Positions 38,822 to 49,870 of a DNA stretch of 60,000 bases are shown piece after piece. This DNA comes from Liolophura sinensis. Taxonomy: Eukaryota; Mollusca; Polyplacophora; Chitonida; Chitonidae. Both the position numbers and the translations under genes were made by a program. Under the pieces are notes generated by a model. It ran no database searches. It was not told where the DNA came from and saw only the letters and a program-made list of their open reading frames with translations. The stretch's first letter is position 1. Every line of letters starts with the position of its first letter. The stretch is from the NCBI RefSeq assembly GCF_032854445.1, contig NC_088300.1:64208984-64268983 (forward strand), in the 5' to 3' direction.

Positions 38822-38889
38822 TACGTCGCCATTTTAAAGATTTGTGAGTAGAAGCCCACACTCATCGAAGGAGCAGTGCTATTTACATC
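38822..38889 (+). other. Probable 5' UTR exon of the SR protein gene
   Basis: A strong donor (catc|gtaagtat) ends at 38889, about 750 bp before the acceptor tttttgtatttgcag that precedes the coding exon at 39638. The left edge is a guess. The start site was not identified. Confidence 0.5.
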
Positions 38890-39657
38890 GTAAGTATTGT
38901 AAGAGCTATTTTTGTGGGACAAATTATGTTGATAAACTTGTTAAGATGTGAAAAATATACTTCTTTAGTACAGATGTTCTTTGTGCGTCTTGTTTTAATG
39001 CCCAGAAAGGACTTGAGGTGCGTGTTTCGAAAATCTACGCCTCAATCGGGAAGTCCAATTTAGTTGAGCCCCCTGCGTCGGATCGGAGCGAATTTTTTAA
39101 CATGCTGCCCTTCAGATGAAGTTTACGACTGGAAGATGAGTTACACTATCCCCAGGAAATTACCAAATAAAATGCTCAGTGGAAGTTAACAAAATTGCAT
39201 ATTCAGATGTTGCCGTATATTGATGTAAAATTTGTGGACTTGGCCGTTGGTCTGATCACGTGGCCGGAGTACCGACATCTCTTTTGTTAGAAACAGACAT
39301 GTCCACGTACTTACGGTCGTTTTTTCGTTCAGGATTATTTATTTGTATATTTATATATACATTAACAGTGATATTTCGACCTCTTTAACTTTAAGGATGT
39401 GCAACATTTAAACCATAGTGAATTAGACTGAATTGGAGGTCGAGAGTATCTGTTTCGAATATTTTACGTAGGCCTACATGTACATCATGCGTTTCAGAGG
39501 CGTCACACAGAGATAAGTTTCTTCATATTGCAGACCGAAGCCTGTCCCATGGTGTTTGAAGTGATATTTTGGGAATATGTTACTATCATTTTTTTTTTTC
39601 TTTTTAACATTAATTTCTTTTATTTTTGTATTTGCAGGATCAGAATATTGACAAATC

Positions 39658-42600
39658 ATGGGAACAAGAGTTTATATAGGTCGCATACCTTATCAGGCCA
39701 GAGAGAAAGATGTGGAAAGATTCTTCAGACATTACGGAAAGATCCGTGATTTGATGTTGAAAAATGGTTATGGGTTTGTGGTGAGTGTAATTCTGAATCC
39801 TTGAAATTGTTACAAATTAAACGTGAATCACAAAGTGTGGATGGTGAATTTCACAAGACCAGGAAATGGACCAAACATATTAAAGCTGTAGTGGTAACAA
39901 ATGTCTTTTCCAGCAAAGTAATGTTCTTACAAAAAGAATATGCCGTAAATTTTCCAAATGATGCATTTGTATTTTTACAGGAGTTCGAAGATTACAGAGA
40001 TGCTGATGATGCTGTGTACGAGTTAAATGGAAAAGAGTTGTGTGGGGAGAGGTAAGTTTGGCTGCAGATGGATAGACTGACAGCCACACCCAATTGAACC
40101 TTATGGTGCATAAGAGTATTGTTTTAAGAGAGGAGAAATAATTGTTTTAGATACTGATATTGTAAAAACTGGTCAGCTCTGTTGTGTTGAAATACATAGT
40201 GAAGCATCATGACTTTTTTTTGACAAGTACATATTTGTATAAGGGTAAAATCAGCAAAGCGTTTCCATAACAGCACATTTAACATGATTGTTTGGACATT
40301 TACAGTATAATATTAAATTACACGAGGTAATCTGTACAGGGTGGGGGATATTGCATCACACTATGAGCCAATTGCTTTTTTTAAGATGTTCTGCTGAGTT
40401 ACTTTGTACATTGGGAAAAGTGCCTTGGGCAATATTGTTCAGATGCATAGAGCATTGCAGTTACACTGATGCAAGAGAAACCTATGTATTGTTGCCTAAT
40501 ACTTAAACAGTAAACTGATGACTACAGCTACGATACCATACTGCTGGTTGGGAAGATCAGCTTGATGTTTTACATAAGATATGGAAGAGCCTGGCTAGTG
40601 CTGTAGGTTTACCTTCACTGGAAGCTTTGAAGAGCCATTAACAGAACAGATAGGATAAAAAGAATGTAAGGGGTCTGACAACTTTCTGTGAGACCCTTTC
40701 ACTTCCAAGTCCTTTTTCTTTTCTGTCCAGAGTGACCTTAGAACATGCCCGGGAGTCGCCCCGTGGGAGTCGCTATGGCTCGGATTATCGCTATGGCTCC
40801 AGTTATGGCTATCGCCGTCGAGCTTCACGGATAGACAAGTAAGGCACTGTCAAGGTTTTTTTGGTACATCCTTTATACTGTCCTTTCAGAGTGGTTGTGG
40901 AGCATGCCCGAGCCATGCGGCGTCGGGATGAACCAAGAAGAGACAGAGGGAGGTCCTATCCTCCACGCTACTCCTCAGGCAGAGACAAGTAAGACTGAAA
41001 AGACCATTTCCTGCACAGGCTATCCTTTATGATCAAGTTATGCGTCGCCCAGAAACCCATGCTTTGCATTAATACAAACTCATATATCAGTTTAACTTCT
41101 CCATAATTTGAGTAACTTGTTTCCTCACATATGAAGTTTGAAGTAAGAATTAGTCAAAAGTTCACAATTATTTTTAATGTTTCCATTTTATTTATGCTGA
41201 ATAACTGAGCAATTCATTCCTAAGTGTCTTCTGCGTTTAACTTCTGCAGTTTGAAGATTTCATATTTATCAGGGTAAAAACATAATTCGGAGTTGTGTGC
41301 AATGTTTTCTTGTTTATGTTTGATGTTTCGAGTAGATACGGTCCACCAACGAGGACAGACAACCGGATCATTGTGGAGAACCTTTCATCCAGGGTTAGCT
41401 GGCAGGTAAGAGGAAGTTTTCTGTTAGTTCAAATTTATTTTACATTCAGTATAATGACAGAAGAATGAATGTGATTTGTGGCTTTTAACATTTTGCCAAA
41501 ATAATAATGTGAGTGATTGGGTAATTGTTTTGACCCTATAAGACCTATTGCATACTGGACTTGAATGCCTTGTTCACCGACTTCTGCTGTGAAAACTGGC
41601 TGTGTGTTGAAGGCTTTTTCTTTTTCTTTTTTTTCTTTTTCTGTATGTTCTCCAATCTGTGACATATTTCACCAATGTTTTATTGGTCGTTCTATTTCAT
41701 AACAGAGATTTTAATAACCAGCTTTTTGCAGCAGAAGTCGATCAGTGTTTTTACAGAAATGCTGAATGATGTTTGCCCGTTACATTTAGCTCTATGACTG
41801 GCTGATGAAAGGTGAGGTTGGGCCGGACTGATAAGGGCCTGACACTGTATATATGAGGGCACGGCCGCTTAATACTGGCTGAGGACAGGATGGGCAGCAT
41901 TTCTGTGATGTCACTCGAGCTTAAATCCCTAACTTCCCTCAAGTTCAAAGCCTGATGTCTAAAGTTCACTCGGCGCTGTTGTACGGTCTTGAAGACCTGC
42001 CACAGTGATAAGAGCAGCCACCCTGAGAATGTTAAACGGTCACGGTTATCCAAGCCGAATCTCTGGCAGTTAGCCCTCCCTATTATGTGATGGAAGGCAG
42101 TCTGGCTGGGCAGGTAAATTGGATGAATGATGGGCCGGCTGATAGCATCAAGTCGATGGGCTCACTGATGTCTACTTCAGCTCTGTCTCGACTGCCAGAT
42201 CGCAGGCAAAATCCCCCTGATTGTCTCCCCTGAGGGAAGGCCATTTCACTAATGACGTTGTCTAGCGCATTGCTCTTTGAGGTAATTCATTGCATGATTC
42301 AAGTTAAATGTTTTATGTATACTTCGTAGGTAGTAGTTATTCTTAGTTGTCAAATAATCACTATGGCATAAATAATATTATATAAACTCAGATTTTGGTG
42401 TCTGGCATTGGATGGCAAGTATGAGTTTCATAGTGCTAATGAAAGTTTTCTGATTAAAACCAAGAGAGGTATTAGAAATTTGAGTCTTTACAGATCTGAC
42501 ATGCTAAAACTGAGCTAACTATTTCATTTCAGTTAGGAAGATGAGAAGCTGCCAGGTTCTTTTATTTTTGTGTGTACATGTATTTTGAATGAGCTTGTGA

Positions 42601-43936
42601 AAGTGGTTCAAGTCACTTTACACTTGTTCTGGTGAGTGAAAGCATGATGATAGGTTGCTGTTGGCAAAGAGTGCACATTGGGTATTTCAGACTAATTTGA
42701 TTGATAAGGTGGCTTGTGCTAGGAATAACTGGTCTTGTGATAAGTAGACAGCTTCTCTAGCACATTCCACTAAATTATGCGTCTTAGTCTTGAAGGCGGC
42801 CATATATCTTATCATAGGCCTTGGGTTTCAGGAGGAGGGGCTGGAGGTGCAGCTAGTTTAGTCATACAGGAGTTGTCTCCCATAGATTGGTATGAAGTGG
42901 CATATTCGGGGTGTTTGTTATGAAAAATGCTATAAAACTCTGCTGTGGGCAAGTCGTGTTAGATTAAATACAAGATGTTTGTATTTTGATGTTTTTTTTA
43001 ATGCTTTGTTCTTCTAAAGGATTTGAAAGATTACATGAGGCAGGCTGGAGAAGTGACCTATGCTGATGCCCATAAACAACATCGGAATGAAGGGTAAGTG
43101 GCTTTCTTTTAAAGCTTTAACTGCCAAAATCTTTTCACTGTTCAGTTTAGTTAACTTAATGTTTAATAGTATTCCCATAATACACACTGGAAATTTGAGG
43201 AATCGGAAATTGGGAAAAAAAAAATGGCATCCACTGGTGCACCAAAATATCAGCACAGTTTAACATTTTTGAGGGCTTCAGGTAAAAGGTGGGTGCATAT
43301 GTCCATCCATGCACTCTAAATTTCCGTAACTGGGAATTAAGATTGGATAACATTCATTTGACAGGATTGTTGAGTTTGCATCCTATACAGACATGAAAGC
43401 AGCCATAGAGAGGTTGGATGACACAGAGTTGCAAGGGAGGCGACTGCGGATTTATGAAGACAAACCAAGGAAGAGGAGGTTCGTAGTACTTTTGGTTATC
43501 TGCATGTTTGTCAGCTTTTTAATAAATTGGCTCATTCCAGCAAGGAATTTTATGTGAATGTTTTCAGTACTTTAATGCAGATTATACAATACATTTTTTT
43601 GTTGAAAGTTTGGCAAATTCTGTATATATATAGCAGAGCTTTCTACATTAAGAAGTGGTGTGAACATTTTCACTCGTCTGTTTCAGTCGCTCTCGATCTA
43701 GATCCAGGTCCAGAAGTCGGAGCCGATCTCGCAGGAGACATAGCAAGAGCAGATCTCGCAGCAAGAGTCGCAGCAGGAGCAGCAGCCGCAGTCGGAGCCG
43801 CAGCCCAGTGAAATCCCGCAGCAGAAGTCGCTCCAAGTCGGCGTCAAAGTCTCGATCCCCCTCACCGTCAGAAAACCCTGTCCAAGAGAAACAAGAAGAA
43901 CGGCACTCTGGTGATGAGAATGGGGTAGATGACTGA
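39658..43936 (+). CDS. SR splicing factor with two RRMs (SRSF4/5/6, B52 type)
   Basis: Coding exons: 39658-39780, 39981-40051, then either 40731-40838 or 40890-40988, then 41336-41405 (or 41333), 43020-43093, 43365-43478 and 43687-43936. All junctions are GT/AG with consistent phases. The product is 266 aa with the second alternative exon or 269 aa with the first. RRM1 has RNP2 VYIGRI (5-10) and RNP1 GYGFVEFE (37-44). RRM2 is the pseudo-RRM type with the signature SWQDLKD (119-125) characteristic of this family. The C-terminus from about 184 is a long Arg-Ser domain ending in an acidic tail. The protein acts in the nucleus, binding exonic enhancers and recruiting spliceosome parts. The gene is complete and apparently functional. 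Confidence 0.95.
40731..40838 (+). CDS. SR gene alternative exon A (SRSF5-like linker)
   Basis: This 108-base exon has acceptor ttctgtccag and donor acaa|gtaagg, and enters and leaves in phase 2. It encodes the last strand of RRM1 (VTLEHAR) and a linker rich in Tyr, Gly, Ser and Arg ([16 protein letters not shown]). It starts and ends like the next exon (V..EHAR at the start, R-x-D-K at the end), so the two look like a duplicated pair. Confidence 0.8.
40890..40988 (+). CDS. SR gene alternative exon B (SRSF4/6-like linker)
   Basis: This 99-base exon has acceptor gtcctttcag and donor acaa|gtaaga, again in phase 2. It encodes [18 protein letters not shown] and a Pro/Tyr/Ser segment. Only 51 bases separate it from exon A. 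Either exon alone keeps the reading frame; both together would repeat the RRM1 end strand, so mutually exclusive use is likely. Confidence 0.8.
41732..42281 (+). other. Candidate poison exon in the SR gene
   Basis: The 1.6 kb intron after the VSWQ codons contains a GC-richer island. An acceptor (agctttttgcag) at 41731 and donors at 42113 (gggcag|gtaaat) and 42281 (tttgag|gtaatt) would give an exon of 382 or 550 bases. Reading in phase from the upstream exon meets TGA after about 21 codons, so inclusion would trigger nonsense-mediated decay. Self-regulating poison exons are well known in SR genes. This one is inferred from sequence only. Confidence 0.45.
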
Positions 43937-44202
43937 GCTGGCCTTAACGAATAGTTATCCTTGTTGGGGTTGGGGAGGAAAGGGAGTGGGTGGGAACAAT
44001 CATGGGAGTCACCTATATCATCTTATCGGAAACCATCAATTTTGTGTACATTGAACTTGATTGGCACCTTTGTGGAATACAAATTCAGTACATTTAGACT
44101 GTCACAACGCACTCTATTCCTATTGTGACCATACATTTACCATCGGCAGGCCTTTTTGATTTGCATACATTATGGTCTTTGTGTAAATATTTTAAACTGT
44201 TT

Positions 44203-44208
44203 AATAAA
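44203..44208 (+). promoter_or_regulatory. Polyadenylation signal AATAAA
   Basis: This is the first AATAAA after the SR gene's stop codon, about 270 bases downstream, in an AT-rich context. It is the probable 3' end signal. Confidence 0.5.
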
Positions 44209-44229
44209 TATTTTAGTGTCATTAATATG

Positions 44230-45010
44230 GGGTTACGGCTTCTTTCTATTCTTGCTCATGACTGCACAGCTACCCAGCGCAAGACTTGTCAAACAGGATG
44301 TGAAGGACACTGGTTTCCTGCATGTGTTGTCCACAAGGTTTTGGTGATGTTACTTTTCATGTAATACATAATTTCGCTGTACCTGAATTTTATGTGAGTG
44401 TTTTGATGTACCACTTCAAACCAACCTTTCTAATGGTGGCATATAGATTTAGTTTAATCTCAAATGTGTGGAAAACTTCTGACACAAGACTTGTTCATAA
44501 GCCTGTTTGAATATTGTACACAAGAAAAGGAATTTAAAAACAGTTATTCATAGCCTTGGTATTAATGATCACTGGGTCTTGGACCGTTGGACCAATTATT
44601 CTTTATTCTACCAATGTGTGGAATGATGTGCTGAGAGCGAGTCAATGGGCTGGTTGCGCGATTTTACTTTTATCGTTAGGCCACACACTTCCGAGGCAAA
44701 TTTAGCTACTTTGACGTAATTCACGTGCTTTCATTGTTCCAAGTGATCGTTGGCTATGTTGTCTTTACCTACCATGGCAGCATATGTTTTTAACATGGTA
44801 ATTACAATCAACTTGACCTGAAATCGCTTTGCGCAAGAGCCTTGGTTAGTAATCTTAAGAACAGTTGCCAAAAAGTAACTTTCCACACAAACAGTGAGTA
44901 GGTTAGGCCTATATGCCTTTGAGCATAAAGCATACAGTTTGCGGACGGCTAACATGAGCCACATGAATGGTGGTGGCTCATGACCAATTAAAGTATAGAG
45001 TACAAGCAAT
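44230..45010. other. Intergenic, downstream of the SR gene
   Basis: No gene is supported. Frames of about 60-90 codons at 44125-44510 and 44731-45009 overlap in several registers and resemble no family. Confidence 0.4.
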
Positions 45011-45018
45011 ATGCCGCC

Positions 45019-45168
45019 ATGACAACATACACCAGCGTAGTTGACGATTTAAAAGAAAAACTCCGCGAAACTAATAAAGGTCTTTCATTAACTGAACAAT
45101 TGGTACGAGCTGAAGCCTTAATGGATGGATCTCGCGCGGACAACTTGTTTGCATCTATCTTCTTGTGA
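45019..45168 (+). CDS. Small ORF or first exon, 49 codons
   Basis: The ATG lies in an ideal Kozak context (gccgccATGa). It opens a frame beginning MTTYTSVVDDLKEKLRETNK, hydrophilic and helix-prone with heptad-like leucines, ending at TGA 45166-45168. Codon use looks more protein-like than the flanks. A downstream GT (aaag|gtttgt at 45264) and a pyrimidine-rich acceptor (tttttgttttttag near 45337) hint at a spliced transcript, but I could not make a phase-consistent model. It may be a start exon of an unrecognised gene. Confidence 0.25.
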   Translation: MTTYTSVVDDLKEKLRETNKGLSLTEQLVRAEALMDGSRADNLFASIFL

Positions 45169-45339
45169 TTGGTCAAATGTCAGCTTAAAGATCACCATTG
45201 CTTTGTGCAAGCGGCCATTGAAGCTCTACGACCTGGCGCCGGTTACCAGCAACTTTTTAAAGGTTTGTTTTTTTTATTGAAGCAACACCGTGCTTAAGTG
45301 CTGTGTAGCGTTGCTCTACGGTTTTTGTTTTTTAGGGAA

Positions 45340-46270
45340 ACACTGCATGTATGTTGTACTTGCATTCATTAAAACATACCGACATCCAATAAAGTTTGGT
45401 GAACCCGGGCTCGGCGTACACATATATTGCCTTGGGTATAACATTTTTTAGATTCCGTGGGCTGTGTGCTGATTTTAATCAGCGTCACAAGTAACTACTA
45501 CAAAAACTAATGAGTCAAAGTTATTCCATCAAAACGAATTGGCTCTAAATTTCTTAAAGACTTGGTGAGTAGTATTCTCTTGTAAGTCAATGTGGTCAGA
45601 GCGCCCAGAATCTCCGGCGATTTGCTTCATGATTGTGTCTAATTCCGCTTGTGTATTCATCGCGTTGAATTAAATCGCCACGTTGGATATATGAATAATT
45701 GCAACCAAAGCGCATTTGAGATAAATGTTTTACTATCGACAAATTATATGCAGCGCGCTACACGATTTGAATGCTGATTTCACTCATTCAGTTATAGAGC
45801 ATACCTTGCTTATTTCGAACATCATTGAAAACTGTTGACTGTTTCTCTTTGCACGAGTCGGCAGACAACCAAGATGGACGTTCCAGATCAGTAATTTCAA
45901 GACCAGTTCCCAGAACTGCGTATAACACGAACTACCAAAGAACTAAAAGTGTACACGTACAAAATTAGGACGGAATCAATGCCTAGAGAAGCTGTCAGCA
46001 GTTTTCGATGGTGTTCGAAGGAGGCAAGTGTGTTCTAGGTGAAATCAATATTGAAGTGTACCAATATAGAACATCAGTTGTCCATAACAAAATACATGTG
46101 TGTGCTTTGATTGTAACTGTTCATAAATCCAATGTGGCTCCTGGTGATTAACTTGAGAAGTATGGGTATGTTCTGACCGCCCGCATTAAGTGTTATTAAT
46201 CTACCAAGTATGAAATCTGTACAGGTGCAGTTTAAATGGAGATCAAGGCCACGCAGCTATACATATATTC
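45340..46270. other. Intergenic, no feature seen
   Basis: AT-rich sequence with no ORF over 60 codons and no recognised repeat. Confidence 0.4.
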
Positions 46271-46279
46271 ACAGAAGCT

Positions 46280-47220
46280 CCACCCTTAATTAGCATGGAT
46301 GGGTGCATCATTCAAACCAGTGCTAAAATACACTTCAAATTATGGTACCGGCGCGGATAGCACAGTCGGTAGAGCGTCCGCATCGGGACTGGGAGATCTT
46401 CTTTAAAAGAGGAAGTTGTAACTTCCTCGCTTGGCGTTCAGCATGAAGGGGATAGTGCAACCCGTTTGACCCGTATCAGTATAATGGCTCGGGCGGGGCG
46501 GCTTATTTGCCTTCGGTAAGCCGTCTCAGTGAAGCAGCACTAAATTTTAATGAGCGGTGGAAATCCGCCCTGCAACAAGGAGGCATATTACACATACATG
46601 CACCCTAAGGATTCCTTCGTCGTCATATGACTGAAAAATTGTTGAGTAGGACGTTAAACCCCAAGCACTCACACACTCAAATTATGGTAATTAAGAGTCC
46701 GTATTTCTTAAGTGTCAATCCTTGTATGTTGTACGCTTAAGAAGGGCCTTAATTAGTACAAACTATAAGTTTAATTAGCATTACTGAATACATTAACTAA
46801 ACCAACGCTAATATTTTCTTTTGGACGGTTTGAGGTTTCGTCTTGGTTGAGCTTCAACCCCTGTACCAGGACTGCTTAGGAAAGATCACAAGAGAATAAC
46901 GTCGACATCGCTTTAATTTGGTTGAGTACAAGCATCATATCGTCGTTAAAATATTCTCAGTGATTTTGTCATTTAGGATCAACTTTTCTAAAGTGACATT
47001 TTCTGTACTTTGTCTTCATTAGTTGGCGGTAATGATCGCTTTAATTAGCATAATCGAGTGCATCAACCAAACCAGCGCTAAAATACACTTTCGGGTATTT
47101 TTGGCTTTCTTCAAGTTTCAGCCCCTGTTCAAACAGCTTGTGAAACGGTCAAAAGTAAAAATACTTAGACCCATAATGATGTGGAATCAGTTTAATTAGC
47201 ATGATTGTCTAGAAATGAAT
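46280..47220. repeat. Older dispersed repeat, three related modules
   Basis: A motif ttaattagcat followed by gtgcatcaaccaaaccagcg and ctaaaatacact recurs at about 46290-46333, 46781-46830 and 47041-47090 in the same orientation, and inverted at about 49990-50050. The first module is split by the SINE at 46348-46676. It is probably an old element or a satellite-like relic. Confidence 0.5.
46348..46676 (+). mobile_element. tRNA-derived SINE (family 2) with 13 bp target-site duplication
   Basis: The head has a box A-like stretch (tagcacagtcggtagagc). The body includes ccttcgtcgtcatatgactg and acgttaaaccccaagcactc, and the tail is CACTCACACAC. The direct repeats tcaaattatggta at 46335-46347 and 46677-46689 flank it exactly, so this is a full-length insertion. 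It is distinct from family 1 in body and tail. Confidence 0.85.
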
Positions 47221-47284
47221 CAAAACAGGTACCAAAATTACACTCCCAACATATGGTGGTTAACGATCAATATATACTTTTATA

Positions 47285-47545
47285 TCAATTTATTTATTTA
47301 TTTGATTGGTGTTTACGCCTTACTCAAGAGTATTTCACTTGTACGACGGCGGCCAGCATTATGGTGAGTGAAAACCGGGCAGAGCCCGAGGGAAACCCAC
47401 AGTCATCCGCAGGTTGCTGGCAGACCTTCCCACGCACGGCCGGCATGAGCTAGACTTGAACTCACAGCGACCGCATTGGCGACAGACTCCCGGGTCATTA
47501 CGCTTTGCTAGCGCGCCAATCAACTGAGCCACGGATGCCCCTTTT
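47285..47545 (-). mobile_element. SINE family 1, left member of a tandem pair
   Basis: A nearly full-length element with tail complement (gattggtgtttacgccttac), centre, and tRNA-like head complement ending in caatcaactgagccacgg. After the head comes ggatgcccctttttatataa, and the same flank follows the next SINE, so the two are joined by a duplication rather than by independent insertion. Confidence 0.85.
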
Positions 47546-47549
47546 TATA

Positions 47550-47554
<5 letters not shown>

Positions 47555-47581
<27 letters not shown>

Positions 47582-47840
47582 GATTGGTGTTTTACGCCGT
47601 ACTCAAGATTATTTCACTTATACGACGGCGGCCAGCATTATGGTGGGTGGAAACCGGGCAGAGCCCGGGGGAAACCCACGACCATCCGCAGGTTGCTGAC
47701 AGACCTTCCCACGTACGGCCGGAGAGGAAGGCAGCATGAGCTGGTCTTGAACTCACAGCGACCGCATTGGTGAGAGGCTTCTGGGTCATTACGCTTTGCT
47801 AGCGCGCCAATCAACTGAGCCACGGATGCCCCTTTTTATA
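47555..47840 (-). mobile_element. SINE family 1, right member of a tandem pair
   Basis: Full-length with a long T run at the left (the A-rich tail on its own strand). Its head and its flank (cctttttatataaaatt) match those of the element at 47285-47545. The two SINEs differ at several internal positions. Confidence 0.85.
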
Positions 47841-48640
47841 TAAAATTAATTACCTCAATACCGTGCAAAACACCAAGCAAAAAAATATATATGAATAATG
47901 GGTATAACTAAGTAGGCCTACATTAAAAAATGTTGCTTGGCCATATAATTTATAATGATGATTTCTAGTTCGAAATGTTAAACGAGAAAACAGCGTTTGC
48001 AGGCAATTTGTGTCCCTTACTATTGCATAATACAACCTCAATTTTTACTGACGAAATGATGATACAGCCAGTTTTTAGGCGGAAAAATCTTTACAAGTGA
48101 TAAAGGAAGACATTTTGACCCTTTCTTTGGGACTGTAATCTAATTCAGAATTCAGAAATGAATTATTACAAACATCGCCATAATAAAGTCACGTGATTGC
48201 CCCATGAAATCATTAACGATCTAAATTTAATCGAATATTTCATGAAGATACCAGCATAAACATAAAAGGAATTTCACATTCTTTCGCAAAACCCCGAAGA
48301 AACCTGCCCGGGGGGAAAATACATTTTCCAAGACATGTAGAGTTCGTTAAATTAACCTCTGCCTTCCTGTTTGTATATAGAATTAATGACGTACAGCATA
48401 GAGAGCAAAACGCGACGACAGTATGATACCGGACAAATGGTCACACGTAACCCGAGAGATAAATGTTCAGTTTACATTGTTGTTTACGGAAGCCAGAAGT
48501 CTTCTCCTGGTTTGTTTTACAAAGAAAGAATTACATCGTTTGAGATTATCTAATGATTCATTATAGTGTGCACCTACGCAAATATCCAGGTACGTGTTTA
48601 AAGAGGTGTGGCAGAAACAATTCTGTATTAAAACAAAATA

Positions 48641-48745
48641 CCTCTCCTGCCGTAGGTGGGTAGGACTGCCAGCAACCTGCGGATGGCCGTGGGTTTCCCC
48701 CCAAACACTTCTCAGTTTCCTCACACCATGAAGCTGCCCGTCGTC
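48641..48745 (+). mobile_element. SINE family 1 centre, partial
   Basis: Only the central domain remains (gccagcaacctgcggatggc, then gtgggtttccccccaaacac), ending at agctgcccgtcgtcgtagac, where a short tandem repeat begins in place of the tail. Confidence 0.65.
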
Positions 48746-48748
48746 GTA

Positions 48749-48816
48749 GACCTAATATCCAGAGCATATGCCGACCTAATATCCAGAGCATATCCAGATC
48801 TAATATCCGGAGCATG
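48749..48816. repeat. 24 bp tandem repeat, about three copies
   Basis: The unit (cctaatatccagagcatatg and close variants) is repeated nearly three times at the broken end of the SINE fragment. Confidence 0.8.
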
Positions 48817-48944
48817 TCTCCTGCATTCCAAGCTGTAAATGCCGACTTTAAAGCATATTATGTTTATGAAAGGGACATGACATTTCATAGTAATATTAAT
48901 GAAATGGAGACCGCCTGAACCTCTGGTAGAATAACTAAATATTA

Positions 48945-49065
48945 TTTTATTTACTTATCTATTTGGTCGATTCTTAACTCCATTCTCAAGAGTTTTCATT
49001 TTATACGATTGCGGTCGGTTTTATGGATGGAGGAAAGCGGAGAGATCACGGGGTAAACCATCAAG
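48945..49065 (-). mobile_element. Very decayed SINE family 1 fragment
   Basis: A tail complement (atttggtcgattcttaactc) and traces of the centre (gattgcggtcggttttatgg) are recognisable, but divergence is high. Confidence 0.5.
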
Positions 49066-49160
49066 CTTTGTCAAGGTACTGACGAACTTTCCTAACACAT
49101 GCAGATATGCACATCATAAACCACCAGGCTTTGTCAAGTTACCGACGAACTTTCCTATCT
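49054..49160. repeat. 55 bp direct repeat, two copies
   Basis: aaaccatcaagctttgtcaa at about 49056 and aaaccaccaggctttgtcaa at about 49119 each continue to gacgaactttcct. This is a short local duplication. Confidence 0.7.
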
Positions 49161-49629
49161 TCAACGACGGATAGACTGCGAAAAAAGCCACGTGTGTCGT
49201 CTACCATTTCGTGTTAACGAGACCCACCAACAATAACCACAGTTGAATCCACAATTTAAATCCGTGTTCCATTATAAAGCGCGGATTGATCCCACACCTC
49301 GTGTGAATCGGTCACTGCATGTCCTTTACCCAGTTATCTCTTTTTCTGTTTTTTTTTATCAAAACTTATTTTTCAATTCTAGAAATCAAAATTTTATTCA
49401 CTTCATCAATATTATCTCAAGACACATGTGTCCAAATTTCAACTTCAAGTAGCAAAAAGTAAACATTGTGAAGAAGTTTTAACTTTTAGCTAAAGTTAGA
49501 ATTGGCTTTGTAATACAGACACTTAATTACCATGGAGTGTATTTTTGGCACTTGTCTTGATTCGTGTATGCTCAACTATGCTAATTAAACTGAACCCAGG
49601 TCCTTTTGAGTCTCGGTATTTTGACTTTT

Positions 49630-49870
49630 GACACTTTCTTAGTGTATTAGCTAACACTGGTATAAAGTCATATTTTATATTTTAAATTTTATCCAAACTC
49701 CGCAGCCAATTAACGCACTTGTCGAAAGTCAAAGTATAACAGCAGCAGTTCAAGTTCACATTTAATGCACTGGTACACAAGTATTGTTAGGCTAAGTACA
49801 AAATTGAAGACTTGGTTTAAAGTTAAATCTTGCATTAAGTCTTAAACCAGTTTTGAACAATCAGACCCAG
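49630..49870 (-). repeat. Left arm of an inverted repeat pair
   Basis: This stretch is the reverse complement of 50628-50862, collinear over about 235 bases with scattered differences. It is also related to 27245-27470. With the right arm it forms a large inverted repeat with a spacer of about 760 bp. Confidence 0.75.

Noticed and set aside
41751-42053. 100-codon minus-strand ORF
   Set aside because: It lies inside the SR gene intron in a GC-richer island better explained as a poison-exon region.
47592-47823. Minus-strand ORFs of 61-65 codons, with similar ones at 19515 and 56818
   Set aside because: They are translations of the SINE family-1 body, which recurs across the window.
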